DNA from: VRUE01 sp963707965
Lineage (GTDB): Bacteria; Actinomycetota; Thermoleophilia; Solirubrobacterales; 70-9
Direction of reading: 5' to 3'
Length of the DNA: 64,000 bases
Assembly: GCA_963707965.1 (NCBI GenBank)
Contig: CAVPRR010000007.1
Span: forward strand, 620,001 to 684,000
Numbering within the stretch: the stretch's first letter is position 1; each line of letters opens with the position of its first letter. The position numbers and the translations under genes are program-made. Shown here piece after piece: positions 59,243-64,000 of this stretch. Below the pieces are notes generated by a model. That model was not told the origin of the DNA and did not search any database. It saw only the letters and a program-made list of their open reading frames with translations.

Positions 59243-59346
59243 GGGACGGAAATGCACCCATATGGTGCGAAATCGGCCCGTCGGCGAAGGGGCCGTGCCG
59301 ACGGGACGGAAATGCACCCACTTGGTGCGAAATCGGCCCGTCGGCG
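59239..59346. repeat. Two 60-bp hairpin repeats (cluster 3)
   Basis: Units at 59239 and 59299 keep CGACGGGAC, GCACC-N5-GGTGC, GAAATCGG and CCCGTCGGCG. The inner loops are CATAT and CACTT instead of TATAC, while the stems are unchanged. This supports a conserved double-hairpin shape. The cluster lies between two plus-strand genes. Confidence 0.85.
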
Positions 59347-59410
59347 AAGGGACACTGGCCCTGGGGACCGCGGCGCCGTTTCTGGCGAGGTGGATTCCTG
59401 GGTTCCATGG

Positions 59411-59463
59411 GCGCCTCCGCTATCCGCCCCACACCTGCCAGTAGGGGCGGATAGCGGAGGCGC
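59411..59463. terminator. Perfect 20-bp hairpin upstream of the siroheme-synthase-like gene
   Basis: GCGCCTCCGCTATCCGCCCC at 59411-59430 pairs exactly with 59444-59463 around a 13-nt loop. It probably separates the epimerase transcript from the next gene, whose start is 95 bp further on. Confidence 0.65.
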
Positions 59464-59557
59464 GGACTGGATTGACGGCGGGTCGATGGGAGCCCGCTTC
59501 TCGGACCATCAGGCGGGTTGTCGGGGGGGCCGGGGCCCCGCCACTACTCTTTGGGCC

Positions 59558-60304
59558 ATGCCCGCTCAGGCCTATGCCGGCAAGGAGTGCGTCTGCCAGC
59601 TGCACAAGGGGATCTGCGACCAGTCCTGCGTGCGCGACATGCTGGAGACGCCCTTCTACATCGCCTGCCTGAAATTGCGCGGTCGGCGCTGCCTGGTGAT
59701 AGGCGGTGGCGACATCGGCCTGGAGAAGGTCGAGGGTCTGCTCGCCTGTGAGGGAGATGTGACCCTGATCGCGCCCGTCGCCCATCCGCAGCTGGAGGAG
59801 CTGGCGGCGGAGGGGTCGATCCAGTGGGAGAAGCGCACCTACGCCGGGGCGGCCGACCTCGAGGATGCGTTCCTCGCCATCGCCGCTACCGACGACACCA
59901 ACGTCAACATCAGCGTCTACGACGACGCGGAGAGGCGCGCGATGCTGGTCAACGTCGTCGACGTGCCGCCGCTGTGCAACTTCATCCTGCCGGCCATCAT
60001 CCGCAGCGGCCCGCTGGCGATCGCGATTTCCACGGCCGGCGCCTCGCCGGCCCTGGCGAAGCGGATGAAGCGAGAGATCTCGGAGCTGTTCGGGGACGAC
60101 TACGCGCGGCTGGCGATCATCCTCAACGACTGCCGCGGCTGGGCCAAGGGAACCCTGCCCACCTACCAGGAGCGCAAGGTGTTCTTCGAGGGGATCGTCA
60201 ACGGCGATCCCGACCCGATCGAGCTGCTCCGCGGGGGCCGCGAGACCGAGCTGCTGGCCCTGGTCGAGGCCGCCAAGCAGCGCGCGGTGACGGCACTCGC
60301 CTGA
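59558..60304 (+). CDS. Siroheme-synthase N-domain-like protein (precorrin-2 dehydrogenase/ferrochelatase)
   Basis: A 248-residue protein with the NAD-binding motif CLVIGGGDIGLEKVEGLLAC, followed by VTLIAPVAHPQLEEL, LAIAATDDTNVNISVYDDA, VNVVDVPPLCNFILPAIIRS and AISTAGASPALAKRMKREI. These match Met8p/CysG N-terminal domains, which oxidise precorrin-2 and insert iron to make siroheme. It has no methyltransferase domain, so it resembles stand-alone Met8p/YlnF types. An unusual N-terminal extension of about 30 residues carries four cysteines (CVCQLHKGICDQSC), suggesting a metal or iron-sulphur site not expected in the family. Confidence 0.85.
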   Translation: MPAQAYAGKECVCQLHKGICDQSCVRDMLETPFYIACLKLRGRRCLVIGGGDIGLEKVEGLLACEGDVTLIAPVAHPQLEELAAEGSIQWEKRTYAGAADLEDAFLAIAATDDTNVNISVYDDAERRAMLVNVVDVPPLCNFILPAIIRSGPLAIAISTAGASPALAKRMKREISELFGDDYARLAIILNDCRGWAKGTLPTYQERKVFFEGIVNGDPDPIELLRGGRETELLALVEAAKQRAVTALA

Positions 60305-60397
60305 TTCAGGCCGCCGGGAGAATTCAGTCCGCCGGCATGGTCCAGGCCGCCGGCAGGGTCCAGGCCGCCGGAGGAACTCAGGCCGCCGGCAGGGCGA
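60302..60397. repeat. Five imperfect 18-19-bp repeats at the 3' end of the hemolysin III gene
   Basis: CAGGCCGCCGGCAGGG-like units repeat from the end of the siroheme gene to inside the last codons of the minus-strand gene. On that strand they are CCTGCCGGCGGCCTGA-like, which is the ending L-P-A-A-stop. Three units keep the stop codon. Confidence 0.8.
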
Positions 60398-61199
60398 AGA
60401 AGGCGATCGCGGCGAAGTGGGCGGCGGCGGCGGCGATCACCAGGGCGTGAAAGACCTCGTGGTAGCCAAAGACGCGCGGGCTGGGGTTGGGCCGCTGGGT
60501 CGCGTAGACGATGGCGCCGGCGGTGTAGAGGAGGCCGCCCGCCGCGACAAGCAGCGTTCCGGCCACGCCCATCGCCGACCACAGACCGGGAAAGGCGACG
60601 GCGGCCACCCAGCCAAGCGACATATATATGAGCGCCGCGACCCATTTCGGGTGATCGATCCAGACCATCTCGACGACAGCACCCGCGATCGCTCCGGCCC
60701 AGACGACAAGAAGAATCGCGTCGGCAAGTGGACCGTTCAGCACGAGCAGTGCGAATGGGGTGTAGGTGCCGGCAATGAGAAAGAAGATCATCGAGTGATC
60801 CAGGCGCCGCATCCAGCGGCGCACGTCGGGCCGAGTCCAATTGACGCGGTGGTAGAGCGCGCTGGTTCCAAACAGGGCCGAGAGGCTGACCGCATAGACG
60901 GCGACCGCCAGCGTCGCCTTCGGCGTTCTGGCCGCGACGATCAGCGCAGCGCCCAGAAAGAGCGAGACGAAGAAGGCCCACTCGTGGGAGACCCCGCGCA
61001 GCTTCGGCTTGACGGCGGCAATCGCCTCGGTTGCCGCCTCGCGCGCAGCGTTGGCCCGGTCGCCGACCGCCTCCTTGGCGGCGTTGGCCCGGTCGCCGAC
61101 CGCCTCGCGCGCGGCGCTGGTGCGCTCCGCCGCAGCACCGCGCGCGGACTCCAAACGCTCGCCCATCCGCTCCGCGCCTCTCCGCAGGTCATCGACCAT
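60378..61199 (-). CDS. Hemolysin III / PAQR-family membrane protein
   Basis: The start is ATG 61199, giving 273 residues. The first 65 residues form a charged helix with internal repeats (SAAREAVGDRANAAKEAVGD, RANAAREA), likely a coiled coil. Seven membrane segments follow. The conserved zinc-site elements are present: SALYHRVNW, DHSMIFFLIAGTYTPFALLV and FGYHEVFHALVIAAAAAH. Bacterial members are named hemolysin III but mostly have unknown roles, perhaps in lipid or ceramide metabolism. The N-terminal helical extension is longer than usual. It converges on the siroheme gene. Confidence 0.88.
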   Translation of the reverse strand: MVDDLRRGAERMGERLESARGAAAERTSAAREAVGDRANAAKEAVGDRANAAREAATEAIAAVKPKLRGVSHEWAFFVSLFLGAALIVAARTPKATLAVAVYAVSLSALFGTSALYHRVNWTRPDVRRWMRRLDHSMIFFLIAGTYTPFALLVLNGPLADAILLVVWAGAIAGAVVEMVWIDHPKWVAALIYMSLGWVAAVAFPGLWSAMGVAGTLLVAAGGLLYTAGAIVYATQRPNPSPRVFGYHEVFHALVIAAAAAHFAAIAFFALPAA

Positions 61200-61393
61200 G
61201 TTTGGAGGGTACCGCCACCGCCAGGTGAAGCTCTCGGCGGGTTTGTGCCCACGTTGCGGAGTTGCCACCATATGGATAGGCGATTGTCGTTCTCAGTACT
61301 CCTCAATTTGCGTGATTGCGAGCCGCTTTCCGTCCGGTCGATCGGGGAGTCTTCAAAGTTCCCCCTGAAAGCTGCAGTGAGAGGAGTCAGTCG

Positions 61394-64000
61394 ATGTCCA
61401 AGGCCACCATGAGCACCAAGTCCACAGATCTCAAGGGCCTGGCCATCAAGCGGCGTTTTTCCTCTCCCGGGACGCATCCCTTCGACAAGATCGAGTGGGA
61501 GACGCGCGACGCGGTGATCGGCGATCCGGCAAAGCCGGCCTTCGAGCAGCGCGGGGTCGAGTTCCCGAAGAGCTGGTCGCAGAACGCGACGAACATCGTC
61601 GCCCAGAAGTACTTCCGCGGGCAGCCGGGGAGCGACGAGCGCGAGCGCTCGGTCAAACAGATGATCGGGCGGGTCGCGGGCCGCATTGCCGAGGCAGGAC
61701 GAGAGGGGGGCTACTTCGCCTCGGTCGAGGATGCCGATGCCTTCGAAGCCGAGCTGACGTCGATCTTGGTCACTCAGCGGGCCGCATTCAACAGCCCAGT
61801 CTGGTTCAACATCGGTTGGCGCAAGCCGGGAGAGGAGCAGGCCTCAGCGTGCTTCATCCTCAGCGTCGAGGACACGATGGAGTCGATCCTCGACTGGAAC
61901 ACCAAGGAGGGGCTCATCTTCAAGGGCGGCTCCGGGTCGGGGGTCAATCTCTCGAAGATCCGCGGCTCGATGGAGCCTCTATCCAAGGGAGGGATTGCCT
62001 CCGGCCCGGTCAGCTTCATGCGCGGCGCCGACTCCTGGGCGGGTGCGATCAAGTCCGGCGGCGGCACCCGGCGGGCAGCGAAGATGGTCGTACTCAACGT
62101 CGACCACCCAGACATCGAGGACTTCATCTGGTGTAAGGCACGCGAGGAGGAGAAGGCAGCCGCACTCCGCGACGCCGGTTATGACATGCGCCTCGATTCG
62201 GAGGCCTTTGCCTCGGTCCAGTACCAAAACGCCAACAACTCGGTGCGGGTCACCGACGAGTTCATGGAGGCGGTCGAGGCGGGCGAGGATTGGAACCTGA
62301 TCGGCCGCACCACCGGCGAACCGATCAAGACGCTGCCGGCGCGCGAGCTGATGAACCAGATCGCCGATGCCGCTTGGCGCTGTGCCGACCCCGGCGTCCA
62401 GTACGACTCCACGATTCAGCGCTGGCACACCGACCCCAACACAGGCCCAATCACCGCATCGAATCCCTGCAGTGAGTACCTGAGCATCGATGACTCGGCG
62501 TGCAACCTCGCCTCTCTGAACTTAATGAAGTTCCGCAATGAGGACGGGACTATCGACATCGAGGACTTCACACACGCTGTCGACATCGTCTTCCTGGCGC
62601 AGGAGATCGTCGTCGGCTTCTCCAGCTACCCGACCGAGGAGATCACGGGGAACGCGAATCGCTTCCGCCAGCTCGGGCTCGGCTACGCCAACCTCGGCGC
62701 GCTGCTGATGTCGGATGGGGTGCCCTACGACTCCGACGAGGGCCGTAACGTGGCCGCAGCGATCACGGCGTTGATGACCGGGAGGGCCTACCGCAAATCC
62801 GCGGAGATCGCCAGTGTCCTCGGTCCATACGAGGGCTACGAGGAGAACCGCGAACCTCACAACGGGGTGATGCGGATGCACCGCGACGCCTCATACGACG
62901 TTGACCCGACTGGGATCAGGGGCGATCTACTCGAAGCTGCAAAGCAAGAGTGGGATGCAGCCATCGAGCAAGGCGAGGAGCACGGCTACCGCAACGCGCA
63001 GGCGAGTGTCTTAGCGCCAACCGGAACAATTTCATTTTTGATGGACTGCGACACGACCGGGATCGAGCCCGACTTCTCCCTGGTCAAGTTCAAGGAGCTG
63101 GTCGGCGGCGGCCAGATGACGATCGTCAACCGCTCGGTGCCGCTGGCGCTGCGCACGCTCGGTTACTCCGACACCGAGGTCGACCAGATCGACGCCCATA
63201 TCGCCGAGAAGGGAACGATCATCGGCGCACCCGGCCTGAAGGACGAGCACCTGCCGGTCTTCGACGTCGCGGTCGGCGAGCGAGCAATCTCCCACACCGG
63301 TCACATCGACATGATGGCGGCGACCCAGCCATTCATCTCCGGCGCGATCTCGAAGACGGTCAACCTGCCGCAATCGGCGTCGGTGGAGGACATCGCCGAT
63401 GCCTACGCGCGCGGCTGGAAGGGCGGCCTGAAGGCGCTGGCGATCTACCGCGACGGCTCCAAGACTGCACAGGCGCTGCGCACCGACGCACAGGAGGAAA
63501 AGGAGGCTGGGGAAGGCGGCGCCTCCGGGAAGAAGGGTGCCGAGGCTGGGGCTCCGCCAGCTCCCGAGCGCAAGCGGATGCCCCGCGAGCGCGAGTCGAT
63601 AACCCACAAGTTCTGGATCGCCGGCCACGAGGGCTACATCACCGCCGGGAAGTACGAGGACGGCTCGGTCGGGGAGATCTTCCTCACCGACATCGGCAAG
63701 GAGGGATCAACGATGCGGGGGCTGATGAACGCCTTCGCAACGGCGGTCTCGATCGGCCTCCAGTACGGGGTTCCGCTCGAGGTCTTCGTACGCAAGTTCA
63801 GCTACATGCGCTTCGAGCCCGAGGGGATGACCCAGAACACGGAGATCCCCTTCGCCAAATCGCTGCCGGACTACATCATGCGCTGGCTGGCGAGCCGCTT
63901 CATCGACGAGACCGAGACGCTGGAGGACCTCGGCATCCTCACCAAGGAGGTGCGGGCCAAGCGCGAGGCGGAGACGACCCAGCTCGGGCTCGGGATCAGC
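61394..64000 (+). CDS. nrdJ: Class II (adenosylcobalamin-dependent) ribonucleotide reductase, 3' end cut by the window
   Basis: The frame is open from ATG 61394 (GAGAGGAG upstream) to the window edge, 869 codons with no stop. It has the substrate and radical-site motifs FNSPVWFNIGW, FKGGSGSGVNLSKIRGSME, TASNPCSEYLSIDDSACNLA and ASVLAPTGTISFLMDCDTTG. ATQPFISGAISKTVNLP and WKGGLKALAIYRDGSKTAQ follow, all typical of NrdJ. A charged linker (EEKEAGEGGASGKKGAEAG) precedes the C-terminal part. The enzyme makes deoxyribonucleotides using coenzyme B12. I see no cobalamin riboswitch or clear NrdR box in the 190-bp leader. Confidence 0.95.
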   Translation, partial: MSKATMSTKSTDLKGLAIKRRFSSPGTHPFDKIEWETRDAVIGDPAKPAFEQRGVEFPKSWSQNATNIVAQKYFRGQPGSDERERSVKQMIGRVAGRIAEAGREGGYFASVEDADAFEAELTSILVTQRAAFNSPVWFNIGWRKPGEEQASACFILSVEDTMESILDWNTKEGLIFKGGSGSGVNLSKIRGSMEPLSKGGIASGPVSFMRGADSWAGAIKSGGGTRRAAKMVVLNVDHPDIEDFIWCKAREEEKAAALRDAGYDMRLDSEAFASVQYQNANNSVRVTDEFMEAVEAGEDWNLIGRTTGEPIKTLPARELMNQIADAAWRCADPGVQYDSTIQRWHTDPNTGPITASNPCSEYLSIDDSACNLASLNLMKFRNEDGTIDIEDFTHAVDIVFLAQEIVVGFSSYPTEEITGNANRFRQLGLGYANLGALLMSDGVPYDSDEGRNVAAAITALMTGRAYRKSAEIASVLGPYEGYEENREPHNGVMRMHRDASYDVDPTGIRGDLLEAAKQEWDAAIEQGEEHGYRNAQASVLAPTGTISFLMDCDTTGIEPDFSLVKFKELVGGGQMTIVNRSVPLALRTLGYSDTEVDQIDAHIAEKGTIIGAPGLKDEHLPVFDVAVGERAISHTGHIDMMAATQPFISGAISKTVNLPQSASVEDIADAYARGWKGGLKALAIYRDGSKTAQALRTDAQEEKEAGEGGASGKKGAEAGAPPAPERKRMPRERESITHKFWIAGHEGYITAGKYEDGSVGEIFLTDIGKEGSTMRGLMNAFATAVSIGLQYGVPLEVFVRKFSYMRFEPEGMTQNTEIPFAKSLPDYIMRWLASRFIDETETLEDLGILTKEVRAKREAETTQLGLGIS

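Noticed and set aside
61200..61393. Cobalamin riboswitch or NrdR boxes before nrdJ
   Set aside because: No B12-box-like GCCACTG core or paired NrdR-type palindromes could be seen in the leader.

Overview
This is a high-GC chromosomal window that looks like a Thermoleophilia / Solirubrobacterales actinobacterium. That is inference. It rests on the GC content, the clustered very large secreted proteins (NHL or streptogramin-lyase propellers, FN3-like modules, divergent InlB B-repeats, basic C-terminal tails), a class II B12-dependent ribonucleotide reductase and the GlpX-type fructose bisphosphatase. No 16S rRNA gene is present to confirm it.

Layout. 1-2.65 kb: the 5' part of an NHL-repeat secreted protein on the minus strand, then an accessory pocket with a VapBC pair, a broken PIN gene, a decayed surface-protein tail and a HEPN/Abi-like gene. 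2.7-16.8 kb: a minus-strand array of giant secreted proteins. Two of them share a nearly identical N-terminal NHL module joined to different C-termini, and one copy is broken by two +1 frameshifts. 16.8-29.3 kb: a gene-poor accessory island. It carries five same-orientation copies (A-E) of a hairpin-rich element of about 400-500 bp, with toxin-antitoxin-like gene pairs between copies A-D (two nucleotidyltransferase pairs and one MazEF-type pair). Between D and E lie long perfect inverted repeats, four surface-protein remnants, a DUF429 gene, a Rep_trans-like replication initiator, an ECF sigma factor with an overlapping partner, and a replication-relaxation-like protein. 29.7-64 kb: mostly housekeeping genes. 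These are glpX, an LLM oxidoreductase, secreted proteins, thrC, a divergent leuS, a coupled GH92 / glycosyltransferase / GtrA operon, a heterodimeric ABC exporter, a lipoprotein, tRNA-Gln, a two-component system, a GT2 glycosyltransferase, holB-tmk-topA, a sugar epimerase, a siroheme-synthase-like gene, a hemolysin III family protein and nrdJ (cut by the window end).

Main points of interest. The five-copy element keeps hairpins while changing their sequence, which suggests a selected RNA or DNA fold. Its copies alternate with small TA-type modules like a cassette array, and copy A runs directly into the ribosome-binding site of a surface-protein gene. Separately, the genome repeatedly duplicates short sequences at gene boundaries. 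At leuS and at the topA-tmk junction this produces chains of overlapping mini-ORFs (ATGA or TGATG overlaps). A 59-60-bp hairpin repeat family occupies three intergenic sites. A Shine-Dalgarno-masking hairpin precedes the island sigma factor.
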